NCBI RefSeq assembly: GCF_902859945.1
Contig: NZ_CADIKL010000006.1
Coordinates: 1 to 64,000 of the forward strand
Source: Paraburkholderia caffeinitolerans
GTDB lineage: Bacteria > Pseudomonadota > Gammaproteobacteria > Burkholderiales > Burkholderiaceae
Reading direction: 5' to 3'
DNA: 64,000 nucleotides
Shown: positions 27,313 through 35,430 of the stretch, one piece after another
Numbering within the stretch: the stretch's first letter is position 1
How the letters are laid out: every line of letters starts with the position of its first letter
Position numbers and translations under genes: made by a program
The notes under the pieces: generated by a model
What the model was told of the DNA's origin: nothing
Seen by the model: only the letters and a program-made list of their open reading frames with translations
Databases searched by the model: none

Positions 27313-28509
27313 ATGAACGACGACCTCAACTTCGACACGCTGGCGGTGCGCTCGGGTTCGCTGCGCAGCGAGTTCAACGAACATTCGGAAGCGCTCTACC
27401 TCACGTCGAGTTTTTGTTTCGGCAGCGCCGCCGAGGCGGCCGAGCGCTTCAAGAATTCCGAAACCGGCTACACGTACGCGCGTTTCACGAACCCGACCGT
27501 CACCATGTTCCAGGACCGCCTCGCCGCGCTCGAAGGCGGCGAGGCGTGCATGGCCACGGCCTCGGGCATGGCCGCGATCATGTCGGTGGTGATGGCGGCG
27601 CTGCAGCAGGGCGATCACATCGTGAGTTCGCGCAGCCTGTTCGGCTCGACGCTCGGCATGTTCTCGCAGATCTTCCCGCGCTTTGGCATCACCACCACCT
27701 TCGTCGATCCTTCCGACCTCGACGCGTGGAAGAACGCCGTGCGCCCCGAGACGAAGATGTTCTTCCTCGAAACGCCGTCGAACCCGCTCACCGAAGTGGC
27801 CGATATCGAAGCGGTGAGCAAGATCGCGAAGCAGGCCGGCGCGCTGTTCGTGGTCGACAACTGCTTTTGCAGCCCGGCGTTGCAGCAGCCGCTCAAGTTC
27901 GGCGCCGATGTCGTGATGCACTCGGCCACCAAGTTCCTCGACGGCCAGGGCCGCGTGCTGGGCGGCGCGCTGGTGGGCTCGAAGCAGTTCATCATGGAGA
28001 CGGTGTTTCCGTTCGTGCGCAGCGCGGGCCCGACGCTTTCGGCGTTCAATGCGTGGGTGCTGCTCAAGGGCCTGGAGACGCTTGCGCTGCGCGTGGAGAA
28101 GCAATCGGCCAATGCGCTCGAAATCGCGCGCTGGCTCGAAGCGCATCCCGCCGTGAAGCGCGTCTTTTACCCGGGGCTCGAATCGCATCCGCAGCACGCG
28201 CTCGCGATGCGCCAGCAGAAGGCGGGCGGCGCGATCGTCTCGTTCGAGCTCAAGGGCGACACGCCCGAAGCGCAGCGCGTGAACGCCTGGCGCGTGATCG
28301 ACGGCACGAAGGTGTGCTCGATTACCGGCAATCTCGGCGATACGCGCACGACCATCACGCATCCCGCCACCACCACGCACGGCCGCATCGCGCCCGAGGC
28401 GCGCGCGGCGGCGGGCATTACCGAAGGGCTGATCCGCCTCGCGGTGGGCCTCGAAGATCCGCGCGACGTGCGCAACGATCTCGCGCATGGGCTCGATGCG
28501 GCGCAGTAA
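27313..28509 (+). CDS. metZ: O-succinylhomoserine sulfhydrylase
   Basis: Cys/Met-metabolism PLP enzyme, 398 residues, which makes homocysteine directly from O-succinylhomoserine and sulfide. The N-terminus (FDTLAVRSGSLRSEFNEHSE), SSFCFGSAAEAAERF and the PLP lysine Lys207 in HSATKFLDGQGR fit MetZ of Burkholderia and Pseudomonas; MetB or MetY cannot be wholly excluded by motif alone. The C-terminal TTITHPATTTHGRI and EGLIRLAVGLEDPRD are family signatures. It lies downstream of purF, as in related genomes. Confidence 0.93.
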   Translation: MNDDLNFDTLAVRSGSLRSEFNEHSEALYLTSSFCFGSAAEAAERFKNSETGYTYARFTNPTVTMFQDRLAALEGGEACMATASGMAAIMSVVMAALQQGDHIVSSRSLFGSTLGMFSQIFPRFGITTTFVDPSDLDAWKNAVRPETKMFFLETPSNPLTEVADIEAVSKIAKQAGALFVVDNCFCSPALQQPLKFGADVVMHSATKFLDGQGRVLGGALVGSKQFIMETVFPFVRSAGPTLSAFNAWVLLKGLETLALRVEKQSANALEIARWLEAHPAVKRVFYPGLESHPQHALAMRQQKAGGAIVSFELKGDTPEAQRVNAWRVIDGTKVCSITGNLGDTRTTITHPATTTHGRIAPEARAAAGITEGLIRLAVGLEDPRDVRNDLAHGLDAAQ

Positions 28510-28558
28510 GCCGCGCATTTACCCGATCCAACTTATTTTCCTTGTTCGTGAGTTCGTC

Positions 28559-29419
28559 ATGGCTGTCATTCGTGCGTTGTTCGTTTATCCGGTGAAGTCC
28601 TGCGGCGCGATCGCGCTCGATCGCGCGCAGCTCGACGCGAAGGGGCTGCCTTGGGATCGTCACTGGATGGTGGTGGACGAGAGCGGTCGCTTCGTCTCGC
28701 AACGCGAAATCGCGGCGATGGCGCGCATCGTGCCCGCGTTCGTCGAGCACGGCGTGCGTCTCACGATGACGGGCGCGGATGCGCCGCTGGACTTGTCTTT
28801 CACGCCGCGCGGCAACGAGGCGCGTGTGCAAGTGACGGTCTGGAAGGACACGTTCGAAGCACTCGATGAAGGCGATGAAGCCGCGCAGTGGTTTTCGCAG
28901 GCGCTCGGCGTGGCGGTGCGCCTCGTGCGTTTTGCGCCGGACGTCACGCGCCTCGCGAGCAAGACGTGGACGAACGACGAAGACGTGCCCACGCAGTTCG
29001 CCGATGGCTTCCCGCTGCTCGTCACGAGCGAAGCGTCGCTGGCGGACCTGAACGCGCGCCTCGCGGCGAAGGGCGCGTCGCCGGTGCCGATGAGCCGCTT
29101 TCGCCCGAACATCGTCGTCGATGGCAGCGATGCGTTCGACGAAGACTTTATCGACACGCTGTCGATCGACGGCAGTGACATCGTGCTGCGCTTCGCCAAG
29201 CCGTGTGCGCGCTGCCCGATCACGACGATCGATCAGCGCACGGGCGAGCGCGATGCACAGTGGCCCGCCGAGCCGCTCGACACGCTCGCGGTGTTCCGTG
29301 CCGATCCGCGCGTGGACGGCGGGCTTACGTTCGGGCAGAACGCAATGGTGGTCGCAGGCGCGGGCGAGCGTCTCGCGGTGGGCGCGCAAGCGCAGTGGGA
29401 ATACCGCTTCGAGGAATGA
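28559..29419 (+). CDS. MOSC domain protein (YcbX-like)
   Basis: 286 residues. The N-terminal MOSC beta-barrel domain starts at VIRALFVYPVKSCGAIAL and the C-terminal MOSC domain carries the conserved cysteine region KPCARCPITTIDQRTGE near residue 220. Family members bind molybdenum cofactor and, in YcbX or mARC proteins, reduce N-hydroxylated compounds; no ferredoxin domain is fused here. The ATG at 28559 is chosen because it yields the usual N-terminus. It lies 49 bases after metZ and converges on the AraC gene. Confidence 0.9.
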   Translation: MAVIRALFVYPVKSCGAIALDRAQLDAKGLPWDRHWMVVDESGRFVSQREIAAMARIVPAFVEHGVRLTMTGADAPLDLSFTPRGNEARVQVTVWKDTFEALDEGDEAAQWFSQALGVAVRLVRFAPDVTRLASKTWTNDEDVPTQFADGFPLLVTSEASLADLNARLAAKGASPVPMSRFRPNIVVDGSDAFDEDFIDTLSIDGSDIVLRFAKPCARCPITTIDQRTGERDAQWPAEPLDTLAVFRADPRVDGGLTFGQNAMVVAGAGERLAVGAQAQWEYRFEE

Positions 29420-29468
29420 TGGCGCAGTTGCGCGCGGGGGTTTGTGCCGAGCCGCGTCGAGCCGATGC

Positions 29469-30305
29469 TCAGTGCGAAGGCAGCGCGCGCCACTGCCCGG
29501 GCGCGAACCCGAAGCGCCGCGTGAACGCGTGCGTGAATGCGCTCTGGTCGCCGAAACCGACTTCCAGCGCAATGTGCGTGAGCGAGAGGCGGGGATCCGC
29601 GAGCAGCATGAGCGAGGTGTCCAAGCGCAGGCGCTGCAAATAGCGATGCGGCGTCTCGCCGAACGCTTCGATAAAGAGCTGATGAAAGCGCCGCATGCCG
29701 AAGCCGCAATGCGCGGCCAGATCGGCGATTCGCAACGGCTCCGCGAGATGCGCGCGCAGCCAGCGGTCGACGCGCGCGAAGTCGAGGCCCACCGCGGCTT
29801 CGAAGGCGTCGTTGCTGGCGATGCCTGCTTGCGCGAGCACGGACGCGCACAATTGCGCCGAGGCGTCCCAATGAAAGCGGCGAGCGCGCAGATCGGCGCT
29901 CGCGTGTGTGTCGTGTGCCGGCGTGGCGCCGCTTTGTGCCTGCTGGGCGCTACGCTGTGCCTGCCCGGCGATCTCGCGCACGAGCTGCGTGAGCGCCGGG
30001 TCGATGCGCACGGCGCGCGCCGTGTCGAACAGGCGCTCGGGCACGGCCAGCGCGGCGGCGGGCAAGTCCAGCACGAGCTGGCGGTTCTCGCCGATGCCCG
30101 CGTAGTCGTGCCGCGCGCCGGCCGGAATCAGCCAGGCTGAACCCGGGTCGATGCGCTCGCCGACACCGTCCACCGTCATCTCCATCTCGCCGTCGAGCCC
30201 CAGCACGATCTGGTGAAAATCGTGCACATCGGTTTCCTCGACTGCGCCGTAGCAGCGCAAGGCAATGCCGGGCGCAGTGACCGAGACGGCGTGACGCGGA
30301 TTCAT
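29469..30305 (-). CDS. AraC family transcriptional regulator
   Basis: 278 residues. A cupin-type sensing domain is at about 10-110 (VLGLDGEMEMTVDG, ERIDPGSAWLIPAGARHDYAG) and a C-terminal pair of helix-turn-helix units at about 170-275 (LRIADLAAHCGFGMRRFHQLF, then LSLTHIALEVGFGDQSAFTHAFTRRFG). It probably activates a nearby or distant catabolic gene; the ligand is unknown. It is upstream of, and same strand as, nothing obvious besides the FKBP gene 26 bases before it. Confidence 0.92.
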   Translation of the reverse strand: MNPRHAVSVTAPGIALRCYGAVEETDVHDFHQIVLGLDGEMEMTVDGVGERIDPGSAWLIPAGARHDYAGIGENRQLVLDLPAAALAVPERLFDTARAVRIDPALTQLVREIAGQAQRSAQQAQSGATPAHDTHASADLRARRFHWDASAQLCASVLAQAGIASNDAFEAAVGLDFARVDRWLRAHLAEPLRIADLAAHCGFGMRRFHQLFIEAFGETPHRYLQRLRLDTSLMLLADPRLSLTHIALEVGFGDQSAFTHAFTRRFGFAPGQWRALPSH

Positions 30306-30331
30306 GGCGGACGATGCGCGGAGTGCGATGC

Positions 30332-30673
30332 TCAGACCGCGAGCAGTTCCACTTCGAACACGAGCGTGGCGTTCGGCGGAATCACGCCGCCCGCGCCGCG
30401 CACGCCGTAGCCGAGTTGCGGCGGGATCGTGAGCTTGCGCACGCCGCCCACCTTCATGCCCTGCACGCCTTCGTCCCAGCCCTTGATGACCATGCCGCCG
30501 CCCAGCACGAAGGCGAACGGATCGTTGCGGTCCTTGCTCGAATCGAACTTCTGGCCGTCCGTGAGCCAGCCGGTGTAGTGCACGCTGACTGTCTGGCCGG
30601 CTTTCGCCTCGGCGCCGCTGCCTTCGGTCAGGTCTTCATACTTGAGGCCGGATGCGGTGGTCACGATGGACAT
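30332..30673 (-). CDS. FKBP-type peptidyl-prolyl isomerase
   Basis: A single cytoplasmic FKBP domain of 113 residues without signal peptide. [63 protein letters not shown] and [28 protein letters not shown] carry the rotamase active-site residues. It is a general folding catalyst. A GGAGTGATCC context precedes the ATG on the minus strand. Confidence 0.96.
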   Translation of the reverse strand: MSIVTTASGLKYEDLTEGSGAEAKAGQTVSVHYTGWLTDGQKFDSSKDRNDPFAFVLGGGMVIKGWDEGVQGMKVGGVRKLTIPPQLGYGVRGAGGVIPPNATLVFEVELLAV

Positions 30674-30920
30674 GGATCACTCCTGAATCGGAAAAAGGAA
30701 AAGCGTTATTGTAGGCGCTTTGCAGGGCGCGCGAGGCGCGCCGCCCCCCGTGCGCCTTGCCTGTGTGCTACTCGCGTGCGCCGCGCCTGCGTTTGCCTTC
30801 GTTCGCGCTCGTTCGCGTTCGTTCGACCTCGCAGGCACGTCGCGTGCGGCGCGTGTGGGTGTCTGGCGGCGCGCGCCGCATGAGACGAGGGCACAGCGAA
30901 GCCACAACGTCGTCGCTGCC

Positions 30921-30926
30921 TATAAT
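30921..30926 (+). promoter_or_regulatory. TATAAT -10 box upstream of the kinase-like gene
   Basis: A consensus TATAAT lies 43 bases before the ATG at 30969. I see no TTGACA-like -35 at the right distance. The 295-base gap it sits in (30674-30968) is otherwise GC-rich, with CGTTCG-type short repeats around 30795-30830. Confidence 0.45.
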
Positions 30927-30968
30927 TGGGGCCGGCCCGCCCCCGGCGAGCGAAAGAAAAGGAATCCG

Positions 30969-31730
30969 ATGGCGTCCACCTCTCCCACCCCGAGCGAGCG
31001 CACGGCACACCTGTGTGCCGAAGCCGCGCTGTTCATGCGCGATCACGTGCTCTCGCGCGTGTCGCACGACTTGCGCAGTCCGCTGAACGCAATCCATAGC
31101 TGGGCCTATGTGCTCGAGCGCAAGATCGACAGCGCCGACGCCGCTGCGCTGCGCGCGCTCGCGGGCATCCGCACGGGCGTCGAGCAACAGGTGCAGCTGC
31201 TCGAAACGCTCGTCGATACTACGCGTGCCGAGACGCGCAAGCTGCACATCGAGCGCGCGCCGTTCGCACTTGATGCGCTGACTGGCGAGACCGTGGACGA
31301 TGCGCGCCGCGCGCTCGCCGACGCGCGTGGCGTGAACCTCGCCGTGCGGGGCGGGCCCACTGGCGCGACGCTCGACGCCGGGCGCGAGCGTATCGGGCAG
31401 GCGCTCTGGCTCATGCTGGCGTTCGCGACGGAGGCGAGCACGCCAGGCGCGGCGATCTCGCTAGACGTGAGCGTGACGGCCACCGCCGCTCAATTCGAGG
31501 TGCACTGGCAGGCGAACTGCGTGGCGCTCGCCGACGAGACGCTGCCGCATCTGTTCGAAGTGTTCGCCCGGGCTCAGGCGCGCGAGCTGCAGGACGCGGG
31601 CCGCTCTCCGTGGGTGCTTGCGCTGTGCCAACGCGTGGCCGAGGCACATGGCGGGCGCTTCGAGGCGCGGCCGCTCGTGGAAGGCGAGGCTGCCTCGCTC
31701 ACGCTTAACGTGCCGGCCAGCGGGACGTAG
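30969..31730 (+). CDS. Soluble HisKA protein with degenerate ATPase domain
   Basis: 253 residues from the ATG at 30969, with AAGGAA as ribosome site. A HisKA segment is clear: SRVSHDLRSPLNAIHSWAYVLE (His near residue 37). The following region should be the HATPase domain, but the N box reads IGQALWLMLAFATEAS with no Asn and the glycine box reads GRSPWVLALCQRVAEAHGG where GxGLGL is expected. The F box LPHLFEVFARA remains. There is no membrane helix, receiver or sensor domain. It may be a histidine phosphotransfer or dimerisation protein, or a decaying fragment of a hybrid kinase. No partner regulator is adjacent. Confidence 0.75.
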   Translation: MASTSPTPSERTAHLCAEAALFMRDHVLSRVSHDLRSPLNAIHSWAYVLERKIDSADAAALRALAGIRTGVEQQVQLLETLVDTTRAETRKLHIERAPFALDALTGETVDDARRALADARGVNLAVRGGPTGATLDAGRERIGQALWLMLAFATEASTPGAAISLDVSVTATAAQFEVHWQANCVALADETLPHLFEVFARAQARELQDAGRSPWVLALCQRVAEAHGGRFEARPLVEGEAASLTLNVPASGT

Positions 31731-31972
31731 CAAGCTCATAGCGGGCTCTGGCGCGGGCGTTAAAACGACTCGCGCGATCCGGCGGCCGGCGATCCGGCGA
31801 TGTATGCGCGGCGTCAGGCCGCATGGACACATGCCCGCTACGCAGGCGAGCTTCAAACGCGTGGCGCCGGGCGCACAGGCTATGCTGCGTGAGCAATCGG
31901 GCCAGCCCGTGCAGGTCTTACAGGGTTCTTTCACCCTTATACTGAGCGATTCGTTTTCCGGAGCCCTTTCTC

Positions 31973-33412
31973 TTGAGTCAGCTTATCGCTCTCGCCGGCG
32001 CGCTGTTGCTGGTTGCCCTCAACGGTTTCTTTGTCGCGGCGGAGTTCGGTCTCGTCAAGCTGCGCGCAACGCGCGTGCAAAGCCTGGCGACCCAGCACGG
32101 CTTGCGCGGACGACTGCTCGCCAAGGTCCACGGCCAGCTCGACGCCTATCTTTCCGCGTGCCAGCTCGGCATCACGCTCGCTTCGCTCGGCCTTGGCTGG
32201 ATCGGCGAGCCGGCCTTCGCACAGTTGCTCGAACCCGTGTTCGATCTCGTGGGCGTGCGCTCGCCGGATCTGATCCACGCCATTTCGCTCACTTTCGCCT
32301 TTACCGTGATTTCGTTCCTTCACATTGTGGTGGGGGAGCTCGCGCCCAAGTCGCTCGCGATTCGCGAAGCCGAGAAGATTTCGCTATGGGCCGCCGCGCC
32401 GCTGTACGGCTTTTACTGGACGATGTATCCGGCCATCTGGGTGCTCAATTCGAGCGCGAATGCCGTGCTGAAACTGGTGGGCCTCTCGGCGGAGCACGGC
32501 ACCGAGGCGCATTACTCGACCGACGAACTCAAGCTGATCCTGCGCAGCCGCCGCTCGGCGGCGGAGGCGCAGGCCGAGGAGCGCGCGCAAGCCGATGCAC
32601 GTGCGCGTGTCAACGATCGCACCAGCGGTTCAGCTCAACGTGCGAGGCGTGCCGGGAGCGCGGCAGGCGCGGCGCATACCGCGGACACCTACAGCACCGA
32701 CGAATGGAACGCACTCGCGCATTCGCTGGACTTTTCGCGCCTGACGGTCTCGGACCTCATGCGTCCCGCGCACGAGATGGTGGGCCTGCGCCGCGACCTC
32801 TCGCTCGCTGAGAACATGCAGATCGTCGCGCGCCATCGTTTCAGCCGCTATCCGCTCTTCGAGGACGCTTCGGGCGAGCGCGTGGCCGGCCTCATCCACC
32901 TGAAGGATCTGCTGCTCGCGCGCGAGGCGGGCCACGCGCTCGATGACCTCGGCAAGTTTGTGCGTCCCGTGCAGTACGTGAAGCCCGAGACGCCCGCGCT
33001 CGCGCTGTTCCGGCGCTTTCGCAAGGGCGCGCCGCACTTCGCGCTGGTTGGGCGCAAGGGCATGCGGCCGGGCGGCTTTCTCACGCTCGACAATATGCTT
33101 GGCGCGCTGGTGGGCCAGATCCACGATGAATTCCATCAGGCCGACACCGACTGGACCCGCATGGACGACGGCACGCTGATGGGGCGCGGCAGCCTGCCGG
33201 TGGTGTCGCTGGAGCAGGCGCTCGGCATCGATATCGACGAAGGGCGCGCGGAATCGGTGGGCGGCCTCGTGATTCACGCGCTCAACGATCTGCCCACCGA
33301 GGGGCAGCGCGTCGAGTTCGACCGCTTCGACATCGTCGTCAAGAAGATGAAGGGGCCGCGCATCGTGCTCGTGCGCGTGTATCCGAAGGATCTGGAGGAT
33401 GAGGGCGGCTGA
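31973..33412 (+). CDS. CNNM/CorC-type transporter-associated membrane protein
   Basis: 479 residues read from a TTG at 31973, with CCGGAG 11 bases upstream; this gives the usual MSQLIALAGALLLVALNGFF first helix. The DUF21/CNNM membrane domain (about 1-200) has LASLGLGWIGEPAFA and VVGELAPKSLAIREAEK. An unusually long Arg/Ala-rich linker (about 195-240) leads to two CBS motifs (VSDLMRPAHEMVGL onward) and a C-terminal CorC/HlyC domain (DNMLGALVGQIHDEF). Family members are linked to magnesium or cobalt export; the old hemolysin label is misleading. Confidence 0.9.
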   Translation: MSQLIALAGALLLVALNGFFVAAEFGLVKLRATRVQSLATQHGLRGRLLAKVHGQLDAYLSACQLGITLASLGLGWIGEPAFAQLLEPVFDLVGVRSPDLIHAISLTFAFTVISFLHIVVGELAPKSLAIREAEKISLWAAAPLYGFYWTMYPAIWVLNSSANAVLKLVGLSAEHGTEAHYSTDELKLILRSRRSAAEAQAEERAQADARARVNDRTSGSAQRARRAGSAAGAAHTADTYSTDEWNALAHSLDFSRLTVSDLMRPAHEMVGLRRDLSLAENMQIVARHRFSRYPLFEDASGERVAGLIHLKDLLLAREAGHALDDLGKFVRPVQYVKPETPALALFRRFRKGAPHFALVGRKGMRPGGFLTLDNMLGALVGQIHDEFHQADTDWTRMDDGTLMGRGSLPVVSLEQALGIDIDEGRAESVGGLVIHALNDLPTEGQRVEFDRFDIVVKKMKGPRIVLVRVYPKDLEDEGG

Positions 33413-33507
33413 AGCGGTGTACTTGCGCACTACAGGCGCTGGGAAACGGAGGACGTTGCGGTGAAAGCCCCGTCGCAGCGGGGCAATCCCGGCGAGCGTA
33501 AACGCGC

Positions 33508-33993
33508 CTACTTGATCGCTTTGCTATTGGGCGTTACGCGCGGGTCGTTGCAAAGGTGCTCGCACCCGCCCTCGCATATGGGAACGAGGCTAACGGAAAT
33601 CTGATCGAGCGTAGCGTTGCCTTTATCATCGACGTCCGGCTTCTTGATGATTCTCGTATCAATCCAAATGTTGGTTTCCTTCACGCCAAGCTGAACTAGA
33701 TAGCTTTTAAGCGCTGCTGCTCTCCCGGATGCCAAAGCCTTCGGGTTTCTTTCCTTGACGTATCCTCCAGCGTAGACAATGCCTCTGATTTCTACGTTCG
33801 GCCATTGCTTCGCAGCGAGCATCATATCGGCGATCCTGATGCGATCCGAATTCGGGATTTCCGTTGAATTGAGTGGCAAGCTACTTGTCATATCCTCCGA
33901 GACCGTGCATGCGTTTGCGCTGCCTACGCTCGCAGCAAAGAACAAGGCTGGAAGGTAGCGGCCTATACTCGCAACAATATTCATTTTCGGCAT
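33508..33993 (-). CDS. Secreted OmpA-like putative immunity protein
   Basis: 161 residues from the ATG at 33993. MPKMNIVASIGRYLPALFFAASVGSANA reads as a signal peptide ending before CTVSED. The mature part resembles an OmpA C-terminal domain (IRIADMMLAAKQWPNVEIRG, then ASGRAAALKSYLVQLGVKETNIW), but the peptidoglycan-site TD of the canonical GHTD motif is lacking (VYAGGYV instead). It follows the metallopeptidase gene by 10 bases on the same strand, in AT-richer DNA, so the simplest reading is a periplasmic immunity protein for that effector. This role is inferred from position and secretion. Confidence 0.6.
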   Translation of the reverse strand: MPKMNIVASIGRYLPALFFAASVGSANACTVSEDMTSSLPLNSTEIPNSDRIRIADMMLAAKQWPNVEIRGIVYAGGYVKERNPKALASGRAAALKSYLVQLGVKETNIWIDTRIIKKPDVDDKGNATLDQISVSLVPICEGGCEHLCNDPRVTPNSKAIK

Positions 33994-34003
33994 TAAATCT
34001 CCC

Positions 34004-34660
34004 TTAATCGCTGAATCCAACATAGCACGCCAGGCTATCCGCATTTCGGATTGCCTTGTCGGGGTTGTCTTGCGCCCAAAACGAGAGCCCAACGGACACC
34101 CCATACATTCCGTCGTTAGAGTCGAATACATCGGTAAAATGGGTGCATTCGTGTATCAGCGTCAAAACTTGGCACCCGTGCCAAAGTTGCGAGCGGGGCG
34201 AAGTGCAAAAATGCGGATATATCGCAATGATACGTTTAGCCGTATCGGGTTTGCATACTGCCGCATCGGTAGAGCCGTTATCAGGGAAGATAGTGCAAGT
34301 GATGTTTCGTTGCTTCTGTTGATCCCAACGAATGATATTTTCCGGCTTCAGCTCTTTCATGACTTGAAGAAGCCGCGGCAAGCCCGCGTGGAGTATGCCA
34401 CGTGTTACAGCATCGGAACGGCCTAACCACTTCTTCGCTCGTGCTTGTTCACTGGTATCCCAGCGCGCCAAGGCTGTAAGACGTGTTTGAATCAATGCGA
34501 CTGCTTCCGCTCGCGATTTGATGATCGATTCACGAAATTCCTTGTTGCTCATGTTGAAGCAAATCGGCGTCGGGTCCAGCGTGACATTTACATTAGAGTC
34601 CGGGTTCGCGTTTGTTACAGCGGTATCGTGCACGGTAACCCATTGCGTTTCGTCAGCCAT
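34004..34660 (-). CDS. M35-like zinc metallopeptidase, putative type VI effector
   Basis: 218 residues with no signal peptide. The C-terminal half contains LIHECTHFTDVF with the HExxH motif at residues 170-174, then DGMYG (Asp183, Tyr186, Gly187) and NADSLACYVG (from 206). This HExxH plus DxxYG plus NADS layout is that of aspzincins (deuterolysin or lysine-specific metalloendopeptidases), with Asp183 as likely third zinc ligand. The N-terminal 100 residues are helical and unrecognised. The gene starts 2 bases after the PAAR gene stop, so it is probably translationally coupled and loaded by that spike. Substrate unknown. Confidence 0.8.
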   Translation of the reverse strand: MADETQWVTVHDTAVTNANPDSNVNVTLDPTPICFNMSNKEFRESIIKSRAEAVALIQTRLTALARWDTSEQARAKKWLGRSDAVTRGILHAGLPRLLQVMKELKPENIIRWDQQKQRNITCTIFPDNGSTDAAVCKPDTAKRIIAIYPHFCTSPRSQLWHGCQVLTLIHECTHFTDVFDSNDGMYGVSVGLSFWAQDNPDKAIRNADSLACYVGFSD

Positions 34661-34662
34661 TT

Positions 34663-35157
34663 TTATTCTTTCACCAATTGAAGCTTTAGTCGTGACGTTT
34701 CGTTCGTGGTTACACGCCGTGTTTGTCCCGCTGCGTTTGTGATGCCTGTGTAGACCTGCCCGCTCTCTGTAACGATGCGATAGCGAACATTAGCGAGTGG
34801 GCGGCTTGCATCATCCATCAAGGTAAATTGCTCGTCATACGTTGCAGCGTGTGCGGGTTCCAGCTCGTGCGCGGCGAATTCATGCCAAGCCGTGTCTTGA
34901 GAGGCGATCATGACGGGCGGCGGATCACATTTGCAGATGCAGATATCGCCGTCGAGGGCTTGCTGCTTGCCCATCATCGTTGCTGACCGGTGCGGGCCCT
35001 TCCAGCCGATTACGCCAGTCGACTTGCAGACCGGACACAACACCTTGGCGCCGATGAAAGTAAGCGGCCGGCCGTGGTGGGTGCACCTCTCCATGCCTTC
35101 GATTACAACGCCGTCATGGGTGGATTTGTCGCCTTGCCTTAGCAGGTATCGCCTCAT
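34663..35157 (-). CDS. PAAR domain protein (type VI secretion spike tip)
   Basis: 164 residues from the ATG at 35157 (MRRYLLRQGDKSTHDGVV); a GTG four codons earlier is an alternative. The PAAR core spans about 1-95: GMERCTHHGRPLTFIGAKVLCPVCKSTGVI and ALDGDICICKCDPPPVMIASQDTAWH, with several Cys/His residues that usually hold zinc at the cone tip. The C-terminal extension (LANVRYRIVTESGQVYTG, then TNAAGQTRRVTT) is a small beta domain often used to dock cargo. No VgrG or core type VI genes are nearby, so this is an orphan module served by an apparatus elsewhere. Confidence 0.85.
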   Translation of the reverse strand: MRRYLLRQGDKSTHDGVVIEGMERCTHHGRPLTFIGAKVLCPVCKSTGVIGWKGPHRSATMMGKQQALDGDICICKCDPPPVMIASQDTAWHEFAAHELEPAHAATYDEQFTLMDDASRPLANVRYRIVTESGQVYTGITNAAGQTRRVTTNETSRLKLQLVKE

Positions 35158-35430
35158 ATCGCGCCCCACAAAGCTCGCCTTTGTTGCTTCGCCATTTCCA
35201 TGCCTCCGGGAGTCGATGAAAGCAACCGGCCCGGTAATGCAACCGGCTACGCGGCGGGCGTGAGTTTCGCCCGTTCAGGCGATGTTCCCGGCCCTCCCGC
35301 TGGCGCGATATCGGATCCGTCTGAAACGAGATATGAACGATTCACAGTGCATCGCGGCGCGCGTGCAATTTGACATTCGACAACAGCGTCTTGTATGGCT
35401 GTTAATTTGAATGCGCTGGCCGATGGTTCA

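Noticed and set aside
31461..31934. 157-residue minus-strand frame between the kinase-like gene and the CNNM gene
   Set aside because: It overlaps the end of the kinase-like gene, has shadow composition and no ribosome site. The 242-base gap 31731-31972 otherwise shows nothing clear.
35170..35430. Mobile-element remnant next to the PAAR island
   Set aside because: The AT-richer gap was scanned for a transposase, integrase, tRNA or flanking repeat; none was recognised, so transfer is inferred from composition only.
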